DNA from: Marixanthomonas spongiae
GTDB lineage: Bacteria; Bacteroidota; Bacteroidia; Flavobacteriales; Flavobacteriaceae
Reading direction: 5' to 3'
Assembly: GCF_003095375.1 (NCBI RefSeq)
Contig: NZ_QEHR01000005.1
Location: 1 to 64,000, forward strand
Length of the DNA stretch: 64,000 nucleotides
Shown: in pieces, positions 26,970-36,163 of the stretch
Numbering within the stretch: the stretch's first letter is position 1
Layout of the letters: every line of letters starts with the position of its first letter
The notes under the pieces: model-generated
Database searches by the model: none
What the model was told of the DNA's origin: nothing
Seen by the model: only the letters and a program-made list of their open reading frames with translations
Program-made: the position numbers and the translations under genes

Positions 26970-27221
26970 ATGAAAAATTATACATTCCATTTCTTATTGA
27001 TAACCATTATTACTGCGATTTTAGGATTTTCAGGATTTGAATTCCCCGGCAGCACCGTCATTCGTTTTGCATGTTTGGTTTCAAGTGTCGGGTTGCTTAT
27101 TTCCTGTTTAGACGCTGTACTCATTACCCGAAGAAACAGAAAAATGAAGAAACAGATGAGCACCAAAAAAGTTACGAGCGAGAATACTTCTAATCGTTTC
27201 GATAACAAAACGACATCTTAA
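26970..27221 (+). CDS. Small membrane protein, DUF1328-like
   Basis: An 83-aa protein with two hydrophobic stretches (~6-24 and 31-52) joined by a GFSGFEFPG turn, and a basic hydrophilic tail with KKMST and NKTTS. The first 52 residues resemble DUF1328/YtjA small membrane proteins, but the match is weak. It could be stress-related, which is not shown. Confidence 0.5.
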   Translation: MKNYTFHFLLITIITAILGFSGFEFPGSTVIRFACLVSSVGLLISCLDAVLITRRNRKMKKQMSTKKVTSENTSNRFDNKTTS

Positions 27222-27324
27222 TGATTTCCTGTAAAGAAGGTGTTATATTTTTTCAGAAATATTCGCTTAAATAGGTTTTTCTGAATAAATTGTGGATAAT
27301 TGTATATTTATCCAAAATTTTAAT

Positions 27325-27933
27325 ATGAAACAGTTCTTAAGCCTGATTTTTTTACTGATATGTTTTTTTCCTTTTGCCCAAACCGATAAAGAACTGATTG
27401 AAGAAATTGAAACATATCACGCTTCAGAAAACAAAACCTTTGCCTCGGCCGAAACCACCATTTTGACCAAAAAAGATTTTAAGATCTTTAAGGAATTGGA
27501 ATTTTATCCAATCAATTTAAAATACAGAGTCGAGGCCACTTTCATAAGAACTCCCAATGAAACCCCTTTTTTAATGCCAACCACCACAGATAGGTTGCCA
27601 GAATACGTAAAATATGGGGAAGCACACTTTACTTTAGATGGCCAAAAATTAAAACTGAACCTCTACCAAAACACCCAACCTTACGATGAGCCGGGCTATG
27701 AGGATTATTTGTTTTTACCCTTTACCGATTTAACCAGCGGGGATGGCTCCTACGGTGGCGGACGATTTTTAGATGCCAAGATACCAGAGGGCGATACCAT
27801 TATATTGAACTTTAATAAGGCTTACAACCCATATTGCGCTTACAATGCACGGTATTCGTGTCCCATTCCGCCTAAAGAAAATAATTTATCGGTGCGTATT
27901 GAAGCGGGGGTAAAAGATTTCAAAAAGCATTAA
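27325..27933 (+). CDS. DUF1684 secreted protein
   Basis: A 202-aa protein with signal peptide (ends FPFAQ). The DUF1684 core is clear: FKELEFYPINLKYRVEATF, YGEAHFTLDGQKLKLNLYQ, YEDYLFLPFTDLTSGDGSYGGGRFLD, and the end NPYCAYNARYSCPIPPKENNLSV. The frame opens at TTG 27292, but the signal peptide begins at ATG 27325. Its stop overlaps the convergent crcB stop by 4 bp. Function is unknown. Confidence 0.85.
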   Translation: MKQFLSLIFLLICFFPFAQTDKELIEEIETYHASENKTFASAETTILTKKDFKIFKELEFYPINLKYRVEATFIRTPNETPFLMPTTTDRLPEYVKYGEAHFTLDGQKLKLNLYQNTQPYDEPGYEDYLFLPFTDLTSGDGSYGGGRFLDAKIPEGDTIILNFNKAYNPYCAYNARYSCPIPPKENNLSVRIEAGVKDFKKH

Positions 27934-28301
27934 AGAAATTTTACCAAGTACATACCACCAAAAACGGCGGCAAACCCAATAATAAAACTGCCCATTGTAT
28001 AAAGTGCAAAGTGTAAAAAATCGCCCGAACGCAAAAAGACGTGGTTTTCATAAGCGAAGGTGGAAAAAGTGGTAAATCCTCCGCAAAAGCCCGTAGCAAG
28101 AAACAAAACTGTGTTTTGCGAAATGGAGTTATGCTTAAAAAAGAGTCCTAAAATAATCCCGATAATAAAACTGCCAATTATATTTGCCGTCATGGTGCCG
28201 TAGGGGATGCCCGTTTCTGCGCTGTTGAGGTGTTTGCTTATCCAGTACCGCAATGAGCTGCCTATGCCACCACCAATAAATACCAATATCAATTGTTTCA
28301 T
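27930..28301 (-). CDS. crcB: Fluoride exporter CrcB/Fluc
   Basis: A 123-aa protein with four membrane helices. It has the family motifs GGGIGSSLRYWIS near the N-terminus, GTMTANIIGSF in helix 2, and TGFCGGFTTFSTFAYEN in helix 3, which lines the fluoride path with the conserved Phe and Asn residues. It lowers cytoplasmic fluoride as a dual-topology dimer. It directly follows the SRPBCC-GyrI gene with no gap. No fluoride riboswitch is visible upstream. Confidence 0.95.
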   Translation of the reverse strand: MKQLILVFIGGGIGSSLRYWISKHLNSAETGIPYGTMTANIIGSFIIGIILGLFFKHNSISQNTVLFLATGFCGGFTTFSTFAYENHVFLRSGDFLHFALYTMGSFIIGFAAVFGGMYLVKFL

Positions 28302-29363
28302 TTAAAGTCCTTTTGGCTTTGTTTTTTGCTGAATAGGAATATATATTTCGGTAATCCAGTTGGCAGGATTCGGCACTTCTCCGGGATCGTTTGTGTAAAC
28401 TTCAAACATATTGGCGTTGGTATCCCTTTCCAGATTATTTTCCGCTATGTACTGCTCTGCTTTTTTATATGCTTGAGATAGATTGGTATAATTTCCCTTA
28501 AGGGTAGTTTTTACGGCAGTAGAAGGTTCCATAAAACCTGTTAAAACGGGGCTTCCCTCTGGGGTTATTACCCGGTCTTTTACAGGAACGGCAGCCGAGA
28601 AAATAACGGTTCCATTGGCTTGGTCCATAGCGTTGTAAATGGTAAAGGGCATTCCCGAAGGCTGTATGTTGTTTTGTTGCATATATCCCGTGACCTGGCC
28701 AAACATGGAACCCATTTTTTTGCTGATTTCAGATAATTTGGATGCAGTTGTATTGTACATATAATAACCGCCGCTGTACCGGGTTATGCCATCAACGTTT
28801 ATGGAATATTGTTCCATGCTTTCGTTCACTACATCTTCGAGGTTGTTTAATCCGTTCTCGAACATTTTTGAAAGCCCGGTTTCTATATCGTCTTCTTGAA
28901 ATGCCATAAACACCTTTTCCATAAAAGATTGTTCTCCTTTCATACCCCACGTTACCTTAGTTTGCCCAGGGGTTTCAGTATCTTCAAAATACCAATATAC
29001 TTCGCTTTTGCTGTCGCCAATTGGCGTGTTGAAAATAATTTCTTGCTCAATCTCTTTATTAGGTATTACTTTCACTGTTTTCATTGACCCATCACCAACA
29101 GCATCGCTGGTCCACGAATACGAAGCTCCTTCTCCTTCGGTCTTTTCGGCATAATCAATCTTCATGTTTTCATCTTCTTCCATCCACGGCCCCCACTGTG
29201 GCCAGCTTTTAAAATCTTTCACGTTATTGTACACCACTTCGGCAGGGGCGTTTATGGTTTTTGTTTCAGAAACATCAAAACTGCCATCCTGGGTCGCAAA
29301 ATAAATAGCGGCACCGATTATTACAATCAAAATAAGGAAAAGGAGGTATTTTAAAATTTTCAT
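28302..29363 (-). CDS. SRPBCC domain plus GyrI-like effector-binding protein
   Basis: A 353-aa protein. A single membrane anchor (~4-22) is followed by a START/polyketide-cyclase-like SRPBCC domain (~30-175; KTINAPAEVVYNNVKDFKSWPQW) and a GyrI-like domain (~200-350) that in relatives binds small hydrophobic ligands. The stop adjoins the crcB start, so the two are likely co-transcribed. It may be a periplasmic or membrane-tethered lipid or drug binder; function is unproved. Confidence 0.85.
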   Translation of the reverse strand: MKILKYLLFLILIVIIGAAIYFATQDGSFDVSETKTINAPAEVVYNNVKDFKSWPQWGPWMEEDENMKIDYAEKTEGEGASYSWTSDAVGDGSMKTVKVIPNKEIEQEIIFNTPIGDSKSEVYWYFEDTETPGQTKVTWGMKGEQSFMEKVFMAFQEDDIETGLSKMFENGLNNLEDVVNESMEQYSINVDGITRYSGGYYMYNTTASKLSEISKKMGSMFGQVTGYMQQNNIQPSGMPFTIYNAMDQANGTVIFSAAVPVKDRVITPEGSPVLTGFMEPSTAVKTTLKGNYTNLSQAYKKAEQYIAENNLERDTNANMFEVYTNDPGEVPNPANWITEIYIPIQQKTKPKGL

Positions 29364-29435
29364 TTACGGAAGTTTGTTGGTTATAATCCATAAAGATAAT
29401 CATTTTAACATAATAGGGCTATTTAGGGTGTTTCT

Positions 29436-29462
29436 TTGGTTGCTATGAATTTACTACATTTG
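29436..29462 (+). promoter_or_regulatory. Promoter of the DPP III gene
   Basis: TTG (29436-29438) and TACATTTG (29455-29462) are a -33/-7 pair 16 nt apart. This places the transcript start near 29468 and rules out the ATG at 29448 or GTG-type starts upstream. Confidence 0.65.
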
Positions 29463-29483
29463 CTGAAACTAAAAATCAACAAA

Positions 29484-31526
29484 ATGAAGAATACTTTTAT
29501 CTTGGCTGCTTTTTTGAGCGGCTTGCTGTTTTTTTCGTGTGCTGAAGAAAAAAATAAAAAATCCACACCGGAAGTTGCTGAAACAACGTCCCAAACCGAT
29601 GATTTTGACTATCAAGTAGATCAATTTGCCGATATTAGGATATTGCGTTATCAAATTCCTGGCTGGGAAGACCTTTCTTTAAAAGAACAAAAACTGGTGT
29701 ATTACCTTACCCAAGCAGGGTTGGAAGGCCGTGATATTATTTGGGATCAAAATTACCGTCACAACCTAAAAATACGTGAGGCGCTGGAAAATATTTACAC
29801 CACCTATGAAGGCGACAAAGCTACAGACGATTGGAAAAACTTTGAAACCTACCTGAAAAGGGTGTGGTTTTCCGGTGGCATACACCACCATTACAGCACG
29901 GCCAAAATGAAGCCCGATTTCAGTAAAGAATATTTGCAAACATTACTGGACGAAACCAATACCCAACTTACGGGAGAAGCTTTTGAAGTATTGTTCAACG
30001 ATAAAGATTCTAAAAAGGTAAACCTGAGCAAAGATGCCGATATTGTTAAAGAAAGTGCCGTGAATTTTTACGGTCCCAATGTAACCACGGCCGATGTGGA
30101 AAATTTTTACGGAAACGTGAAAGTAGATGATAACGAGCCCATTGAAGTTGGTTTGAATACGAAACTGGTCAAGGAAAATGGCAAGTTGGTCGAGAAAACC
30201 TGGAAAAGTGGGGGTATGTACGGTTCGGCAATCGATAAAATAGTGGAATGGCTGGAAAAAGCCAAAGGAGTCGCCGAAAACCCACAACAAGAAAAAGCGT
30301 TAAGCCTGTTGATTGAATATTACAAAACCGGCAGCTTAGATACGTGGGATGACTATGCCGTGGCTTGGGTAGAATCTACTGAAGGTGACATCGACTGGAT
30401 CAACGGATTTATTGAAGTCTATAACGACCCAAAAGGGTATAAAGGCTCTTATGAATCGATTGTACAAATCAAGGATTTTGATATGTCCAAAAAAATGGCC
30501 GTTCTTTCTGAAGAAGCACAATGGTTTGAAGATAACTCCCCTTTGATGGAAGAACATAAAAAAGACAGTGTTAAAGGAGTATCATACAAAACAGTTATCG
30601 TCGCCGGGGAAGCCGGGGATGCCTCTCCCAGCACGCCCATAGGTGTGAACTTGCCCAACAACAATTGGATACGCCAAGCTCATGGAAGCAAATCTGTTTC
30701 TTTGGGCAACATTATAAACGCTTATAACAATGCCGGCGGAAGTGGTCGTTTGCACGAGTTTGCCCATGATGAAGAAGAAGTAGAACTGGAAGAAGAATAC
30801 GGCAAAAATGCCGATAAATTGCACACCGCCCTTCACGAAGTAGTGGGGCATGCTTCTGGACAGATAAACGAAGGTGTTGGTACTCCAAAAGAAACATTGA
30901 AAAGCTATAAATCTACCATCGAAGAAGGCCGTGCCGATCTTTTTGGGCTGTATTACCTAATGGATCCCAAAATTGAAGAGTTGGGGCTTACCGATAACTG
31001 GGAAAAAACAGGGAAAGCCGCTTACGACGGGTACATCCGTAACGGTTTGATAGGCCAGTTGGTTCGTTTGGAATTGGGTGACGACGTAGAAGAAGCTCAT
31101 ATGCGCAACCGCCAATGGGTAAGTGCTTGGGCATTCGAAAAAGGAAAAGACGAAGGCGTGATCGAAAAAGTAACCCGCGACGGTAAAACGTATTACGACA
31201 TTAAAGACTACCAGAAATTGCGTGAGATTTTTGGCGAACTGTTGCGCGAAACACAGCGTATTACTTCCGAAGGTGATTATGAGGCTGCCAAAGCCTTAGT
31301 TGAAGATTACGGTGTAAAAGTAGATCAAGAACTTCATAAAGAGGTATTGGAGCGAAACAAGCAGTTTAAGTCGCCTCCTTACAGCGGTTTTGTTAATCCG
31401 GTAATCGTTCCAAAAACGAATGAGGAAGGTGCTATAGAAGGTTTCAGTATTGAACAACCCGCTTCTTTTGAAGAGCAGATGTTGCAATATTCTGAACAAT
31501 TTGGAAATCTTCCGGTGGAAAATTAA
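29484..31526 (+). CDS. Dipeptidyl peptidase III, M49 family, lipoprotein
   Basis: A 680-aa lipoprotein (LFFSC, Cys16). The zinc motif HEVVGH is at residues 451-456, which fits the M49 HExxxH-type site. The second motif EEGRAD at 480-485 supplies the third ligand. DPP III removes dipeptides from peptide N-termini. Secreted or lipidated forms are frequent in Bacteroidota and serve peptide feeding. ATG at 29484 is chosen because of the promoter and lipobox. A strong terminator follows. Confidence 0.93.
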   Translation: MKNTFILAAFLSGLLFFSCAEEKNKKSTPEVAETTSQTDDFDYQVDQFADIRILRYQIPGWEDLSLKEQKLVYYLTQAGLEGRDIIWDQNYRHNLKIREALENIYTTYEGDKATDDWKNFETYLKRVWFSGGIHHHYSTAKMKPDFSKEYLQTLLDETNTQLTGEAFEVLFNDKDSKKVNLSKDADIVKESAVNFYGPNVTTADVENFYGNVKVDDNEPIEVGLNTKLVKENGKLVEKTWKSGGMYGSAIDKIVEWLEKAKGVAENPQQEKALSLLIEYYKTGSLDTWDDYAVAWVESTEGDIDWINGFIEVYNDPKGYKGSYESIVQIKDFDMSKKMAVLSEEAQWFEDNSPLMEEHKKDSVKGVSYKTVIVAGEAGDASPSTPIGVNLPNNNWIRQAHGSKSVSLGNIINAYNNAGGSGRLHEFAHDEEEVELEEEYGKNADKLHTALHEVVGHASGQINEGVGTPKETLKSYKSTIEEGRADLFGLYYLMDPKIEELGLTDNWEKTGKAAYDGYIRNGLIGQLVRLELGDDVEEAHMRNRQWVSAWAFEKGKDEGVIEKVTRDGKTYYDIKDYQKLREIFGELLRETQRITSEGDYEAAKALVEDYGVKVDQELHKEVLERNKQFKSPPYSGFVNPVIVPKTNEEGAIEGFSIEQPASFEEQMLQYSEQFGNLPVEN

Positions 31527-31555
31527 TCAATCCGGATTGATCTTAATAAGAATGA

Positions 31556-31590
31556 AAAACCTCCTTGGAAATTTCCGAGGAGGTTTTTTT
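31556..31590. terminator. Bidirectional terminator between the DPP III gene and the CHASE2 cluster
   Basis: AAACCTCCTT pairs with GAGGAGGTTT-type sequence around a GGAA/TTTCC inner stem, with T runs on both strands (seven T on the plus strand). It can serve the DPP III gene and transcripts arriving from the minus-strand cluster. Confidence 0.85.
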
Positions 31591-31652
31591 AATGAAACAA
31601 AATTTAAATAGTTAGATGAGCTTTCAAAAATAAGGTATAGCTGTCTTTAAAT

Positions 31653-31674
31653 AAATACCCGTTATTGGGTATTT
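31653..31674. promoter_or_regulatory. Dyad 1, AAATACCC-N6-GGGTATTT, past the end of the cluster
   Basis: A perfect 8-bp inverted repeat with spacer GTTATT, 14 bases beyond the stop of the last cluster gene. The same dyad occurs at 39567-39588 and 40016-40037. No promoter or gene start lies next to this copy, so its role is unclear. Confidence 0.75.
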
Positions 31675-31688
31675 TCAAAGAAGAAACT

Positions 31689-32474
31689 TTAATGGCACAG
31701 ATTATAAAAATCACATAATTCTTGATCGATTTGTTTTTGGGTTAAACCTAATTGCAAGAGGTTTTCTGTAAGTTTTGTAATTTCATTTTTTTCCCGTTCA
31801 TAATCTGCAGCTGTAAGGTATTTAAAAGCGTTAAACTTAATTTGAGTAAAATTAGGAAACTCTTTTTGAGATACACCCCACGCAAAAGAATTGCCTTTTG
31901 TGAGCAGGACATCATCAACAAAAAGAGTAATGGAATTACCGTACACGCCTATTTTCGAAAGTGTGTTAGTGGTATTGTTTCTTAAGAAAAAATAATAGTA
32001 TTCATTCGGTTTTTTTTCATTCCACGAAAAAGTGATTTCATTACTGAAAATACGTATGCTGTCTTTGGGTTCTATTAATATATCCAGCAAATTGTCCCGA
32101 TAAACGTTACCGGTATGCTGCTTGGTGTTTTCGGCACCTTTTAATTGTTTCCAAACATAGGTAAAGTATTTTTTGGAGAAAGTGTCTTCATCAAACGGTT
32201 TGGGATAGCTTTTAATTTCCGGAACATTATATTTCCCGGTATCGTTAAGTTCATATAGCCTTCCTTCCTGATCGACAAACAATACCTTGTTGTCTTTTAA
32301 AAGTTCGATAGTGCCACTTTTTACCAAAGCACCTTTTTTTAGTGTTTTAGTAGAACTGTCAATAGTATTGGTAGGAGAACCTTCGGTTTTATAAACTATG
32401 AATTCTTGTGCTTGCGTCGAAAGCGATGCTAAAAAGAAAATAAACATCAATCTTGAAAAAAATAGCTTTTCCAT
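31689..32474 (-). CDS. Secreted FecR-like protein, last gene of the CHASE2 cluster
   Basis: A 261-aa periplasmic protein with signal peptide (ends STQAQ). Residues ~25-80 (YKTEGSPT, LKKGALVKSGTIELLKDNKVLFVDQEGRLYEL) resemble the FecR-type beta domain that follows the pattern KxGxxVxxG...L.dGs.v.l. The middle part (~145-205) is beta-rich with FSWNEKKPNEYYYFF. The C-terminal ~50 residues are helical and end CDFYNLCH. Its start overlaps the CHASE2 gene by 28 bp, so translation is coupled. It may sense or scaffold CHASE2 in the periplasm; this is inferred from position. Confidence 0.7.
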   Translation of the reverse strand: MEKLFFSRLMFIFFLASLSTQAQEFIVYKTEGSPTNTIDSSTKTLKKGALVKSGTIELLKDNKVLFVDQEGRLYELNDTGKYNVPEIKSYPKPFDEDTFSKKYFTYVWKQLKGAENTKQHTGNVYRDNLLDILIEPKDSIRIFSNEITFSWNEKKPNEYYYFFLRNNTTNTLSKIGVYGNSITLFVDDVLLTKGNSFAWGVSQKEFPNFTQIKFNAFKYLTAADYEREKNEITKLTENLLQLGLTQKQIDQELCDFYNLCH

Positions 32475-33625
32475 TTGTATCTTTTGTTTAATTTAAAAAT
32501 CAAAATTTTATATAATCCTATGAACTCTACGCTTAACACCAGTACAGCAATAATCAATTCTGGTTTAAAAAGAATATTTATTTTATATAACCATAATGAA
32601 AACCATAATAGAAATACTGTAAACAAAAGTTGAACAATCTTTTTATTGAGCATATAACTCACAGGTTTTTTAGTACTGGCATACATAAAATACAACAGCG
32701 CTAAATATGAGATTATTCCAGTTATAAATAATATTGCCCAATTAGGTATTACTTTAATAAAATCATTGTTTATGAGCATTGCAATAATATTAGCGTGGAT
32801 TAGGACACCAAACATATCTGGAGGGCTTTTACCTGCTGTTTTAATGTTCAAAGGAGTGAAAAATTTATCTTCAATATCATAGTAATTATTATGGGGGGTG
32901 CCCAAGTAGCCAATCAATACAATTTTATCTTTTAAAAAAGGATGGGTATCTGTTTCCATAAATTCTTGGTACGAGAATGTAAAAAACTGATCTGATGTGC
33001 CACTGTAATTTATTGGTATTGGTTTTGAAAGCTTCTCTCTCATTCTTTTATGGTTCCATTTATCTTCCAAAAATTGTTTTGAAACCAGTGTTGAAAAAGA
33101 TGTTTGTGTACTGTCGCTAATATTTTGATAGCCTTCGAACTCCCGTATAACATCTGTTTTTAAATTAAAATTTAAATTGGAATACCCTACAAGTTCAGGG
33201 TTTTTTATAAAGGGAGCGGCGTTGTAGGCCCAAGATTTGCCTAAAAAAGCTTTGGAAAGTATGACGTTGTCGGGCTGCAAACTGTTGCCTAAAAGAGAAT
33301 CTACATAGCTGTCCTTTTTATCTTTGAAGACTATATCAAGACCAATTACTTTTGGTTTTTGTTTTTTTACGTGTTCTATTAATTGATGTATTTGAAACCT
33401 GTCCTTGTGTTCTATATTGACCACCACAATATCTTTAACAGGTTTTTTATCGAACATTTCCTGCGAATAATAGAGGTCTAAAAAACTAAAGTCTTTAAAT
33501 GCATTTGTGAATGGATTAAATATAGAAAGATTAACAATGAGAAATGAAATTAAGTAAATTACAATTACTGAAAATACAAGGCACAGGCCCGCATCTTTCA
33601 TCAATAATTTAAAACTCTGTTTCAT
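32447..33625 (-). CDS. Stand-alone CHASE2 membrane sensor
   Basis: A 392-aa inner-membrane protein. One N-terminal helix (~13-35) leads into a large extracytoplasmic CHASE2 domain (~50-285; VKDIVVVNIEH, KPKVIGLDIVF, KDKIVLIGYLG, DMFGVLIHANIIAMLI), followed by three helices (~290-380) and a short basic tail. In most known proteins CHASE2 feeds a kinase, cyclase or other output domain; here none is attached, so the output must come from partners. Its start overlaps the channel stop by 4 bp (ATGA) and its end overlaps the FecR-like gene. Confidence 0.88.
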   Translation of the reverse strand: MKQSFKLLMKDAGLCLVFSVIVIYLISFLIVNLSIFNPFTNAFKDFSFLDLYYSQEMFDKKPVKDIVVVNIEHKDRFQIHQLIEHVKKQKPKVIGLDIVFKDKKDSYVDSLLGNSLQPDNVILSKAFLGKSWAYNAAPFIKNPELVGYSNLNFNLKTDVIREFEGYQNISDSTQTSFSTLVSKQFLEDKWNHKRMREKLSKPIPINYSGTSDQFFTFSYQEFMETDTHPFLKDKIVLIGYLGTPHNNYYDIEDKFFTPLNIKTAGKSPPDMFGVLIHANIIAMLINNDFIKVIPNWAILFITGIISYLALLYFMYASTKKPVSYMLNKKIVQLLFTVFLLWFSLWLYKINILFKPELIIAVLVLSVEFIGLYKILIFKLNKRYKWKSYFFQD

Positions 33626-34308
33626 TTTTTGTTGATTTTAGTTGCTTTGGAAAGTGCCGCTGCAACAATACCTGCGGGTACCGTTACAATGCCTAAACCG
33701 ACAATTAAGATACAGAACGTAAACAATTTACCTCCAGTGGTAATAGGATATATATCGCCATAACCAACAGTTGTTAAAGTTGAAATAGACCACCACAGGC
33801 TGTGGAAAATAGATTTAAATTTTTCTGGTTGTACCTCATGTTCAAAATAATAAATGCCTACAGCCGATAGATACAATAAAATGGCTGTTATAAACAAAAA
33901 CAAAATAACTTCTTCTTTGGCCTCTACGGCGGCTGTTTTAAAACGAGTAAGGGCTTTATTATAGCGAACTAGTTTTAATACCCGAAAGATTCTAAAAACC
34001 CTGAAAGCCCTAAGCGATCTTAAATCTACACCAATAGCGATGTAAAATGGCAAAATGGCCAATAAATCAATAATACCATAAAAACTGAAAATATAACTAA
34101 GTTTAGAGCTTGAAAAGTAAATACGTAAGATGTATTCAATTGTAAAAACCGCAATACAGACAACATCGAAAATTTTTAAAAAGATTACAGTTTTTGGGTG
34201 AAGGTTTGGTATGGTTTCTACCGCAAAAGCAATCATGGAAAGCACGATGAGTATTTGAATAAAAATATCAAAACGCCTTCCTAATCTGGAATTTACATTG
34301 GTGATCAT
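33622..34308 (-). CDS. Voltage-gated potassium channel
   Basis: A 228-aa six-helix channel. The S4 helix has Arg at every third position (around residues 96-115). The pore loop carries TTVGYGD (filter at residues 180-185), diagnostic of K+ selectivity. The S6 helix is followed by a short KINKK tail with no RCK or cyclic-nucleotide domain. A TTG at 34326 would add six residues; ATG at 34308 fits better. It sits between the M48-Sel1 and CHASE2 genes and overlaps the latter. Likely role is to change membrane potential or K+ content when the cluster is active. Confidence 0.93.
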   Translation of the reverse strand: MITNVNSRLGRRFDIFIQILIVLSMIAFAVETIPNLHPKTVIFLKIFDVVCIAVFTIEYILRIYFSSSKLSYIFSFYGIIDLLAILPFYIAIGVDLRSLRAFRVFRIFRVLKLVRYNKALTRFKTAAVEAKEEVILFLFITAILLYLSAVGIYYFEHEVQPEKFKSIFHSLWWSISTLTTVGYGDIYPITTGGKLFTFCILIVGLGIVTVPAGIVAAALSKATKINKK

Positions 34309-34341
34309 GTTTCTTAAAAATTGCAAGGAAAAATTTTTAGT

Positions 34342-36120
34342 TTACCATTGGCCTAATCTCGTTAAGTAGTTAATGGCCTCTACATTTCCTTGCTTTGCAG
34401 CTTTTTTCCACCAGGATACTGCCAAATCTTTATCTTTTTTAACTCCTTTTCCTTTATAATAAAGCCAACCTATTCGTTCTTGAGCGTGAGCGTTGCCTTT
34501 ATTTGCTGGGGTGATGTACATGTTGTAAGCATCAGGGTACATTCGTTTATTAAAATAAGAATCTCCCTTGATCACTTGTTTTGCGATAGTTTCAACTTTA
34601 GTCTCTTTAGATTCTGTTTTTTTAACAGGAATGCTCTTTTTCGGATTTTCTTCGGCTTCAACTTTTGCTAAACCTTCTGCTGCATATGGGTGGTTGCCTT
34701 CTGCAGCTTTATTGAACCAAAACCGTGCATTTTTTAAACTTTTAGACACGCCGTACCCCTCAAAATAGCAAGTTGCTGCCATATACTGTGCTTCAACATC
34801 ACCTTGTTGTGCTGAAGAAATATACCAGTTTAATGCTTTACTGGCATCTTTTTCCACACCCCTTCCATATAAGTAGAGATTTCCTAAAAGATGTTGGGCT
34901 TCTGCATTTTTGCTTTCTGCTGCTTTTGTCAATAACTTGAATGCTTTACTGTACTCTTCATTTTGAATGTAAAGAGCAGCCTTCTCAACAGATTCTTTTA
35001 CGCTCATCCCATTAATGCCTTCTTCAATTTTTTCAAACTCACTGGTGGCTATTACTTCAATTATATCACTGTTTTTATCTGCATCTTGTGATCGGGTCAA
35101 AAATTGGTTTCCAAAAATGATGGCTTTATCGTAGTTTTTATTTTTATAGTATGATTTGCTTAAATGGTACACTACAGATGTATTTGCAAAAAAAGCAGTG
35201 TTGTCTATAGGTGAGTTGGTATATAACTCACTAATTTCCTTTATTCTTTGGTCTTTATCGAGGCCCTCAATGCTTAAATAGTTGACATACGCATCCATTG
35301 CTTTTTCTTGATTCTCTATACCTGTGTAGCAGATCGCTTCAAAATAACGTATATCTTCAGTGTAACCTTTATAATACCTGTTTCTGGCGACGCTTAGTTG
35401 CTTTAAGGTCTTTTGGTAGTCATCTTTAATTAAGGATCGACTTTTTAATTTATTGTCAATCATCTGCACTAATTTTAGTGCTACTTCACTTTCGTCTTCT
35501 TTTCTAACTTTAATAGTGAGGGCTTTGTTTTTTACAGATTTCCAGCCTTCTTCTGCTTTTTGAGTCCTGTCTGCTCGTGCTGGGTGAGACGAAGTGGCTT
35601 TTTCAGGTAGTTTACTGGTAACTAACAATGTTTCTTCTAAAGAAGCTCCTAAATTTGCCAGTGCTCGTCCGGCAAAATAATCTGCTTGTAGTTCATAATC
35701 ATGATTACTGCTGCCGTTATTTAAGCTATGCCCATTTAAATGGTGTCCAATTTCATGTGCAAGTACAAATTTACCAGACCAGTCATTCGAAGTGCTATTG
35801 ATAAGGCTTTGCAGCCAATCACTATCATATATTATATACCGGACATCTTCACCTTGAATAGGTATGATTTTGGCTACTGCATTTTCAATGTTTGAACATT
35901 CTTTAAGCTCAAAACCTGCTTTACTTACCCCTGCAGTTTGAACAATTTCATTAATAATATCTTCTACTTCTTTTGGTGTGCTCATAAAACCCAATCCAAT
36001 GGTTTGACAAAGTTCATCTACCTCTTCTTCGGTTTCAGCTTTTACCACGTCTTGAAATTTTTGCGAAAAAACAGGGCTTATTGTGAAAAAAATGAAACCC
36101 CAAACTACTATTTTTTTCAT
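34342..36120 (-). CDS. M48-like metalloprotease with C-terminal Sel1 repeats
   Basis: A 592-aa protein with signal peptide (ends PVFSQ). QDVVKAE (23-29) comes right after it. The M48-type zinc site HEIGHH is at residues 122-127, with a downstream YELQADYFAGRAL that gives the third ligand Glu. The middle region (~190-370) is helical and TPR-like. The last ~200 residues hold Sel1-like repeats (AQHLLGNLYLYGRGVEKD, AQYMAATCYFEGYGVSK, AQERIGWLYYKGKGVKKD). Sel1/TPR regions bind partner proteins, so this is a periplasmic protease with its own substrate-recruiting scaffold. It lies 43 bases after the 163-aa gene. Confidence 0.88.
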   Translation of the reverse strand: MKKIVVWGFIFFTISPVFSQKFQDVVKAETEEEVDELCQTIGLGFMSTPKEVEDIINEIVQTAGVSKAGFELKECSNIENAVAKIIPIQGEDVRYIIYDSDWLQSLINSTSNDWSGKFVLAHEIGHHLNGHSLNNGSSNHDYELQADYFAGRALANLGASLEETLLVTSKLPEKATSSHPARADRTQKAEEGWKSVKNKALTIKVRKEDESEVALKLVQMIDNKLKSRSLIKDDYQKTLKQLSVARNRYYKGYTEDIRYFEAICYTGIENQEKAMDAYVNYLSIEGLDKDQRIKEISELYTNSPIDNTAFFANTSVVYHLSKSYYKNKNYDKAIIFGNQFLTRSQDADKNSDIIEVIATSEFEKIEEGINGMSVKESVEKAALYIQNEEYSKAFKLLTKAAESKNAEAQHLLGNLYLYGRGVEKDASKALNWYISSAQQGDVEAQYMAATCYFEGYGVSKSLKNARFWFNKAAEGNHPYAAEGLAKVEAEENPKKSIPVKKTESKETKVETIAKQVIKGDSYFNKRMYPDAYNMYITPANKGNAHAQERIGWLYYKGKGVKKDKDLAVSWWKKAAKQGNVEAINYLTRLGQW

Positions 36121-36163
36121 AATGTTTATTTATATAAATTTCCGACAATAATTTGCCATTGTA

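Noticed and set aside
27930-28420. Fluoride riboswitch for crcB
   Set aside because: crcB directly follows the SRPBCC-GyrI gene without an intergenic leader, and no such motif is visible before that gene.
31653-31674. Dyad 1 as a plain transcription terminator
   Set aside because: On the minus strand it is not followed by a T run, and its sequence and spacing equal two dyads located upstream of promoters.
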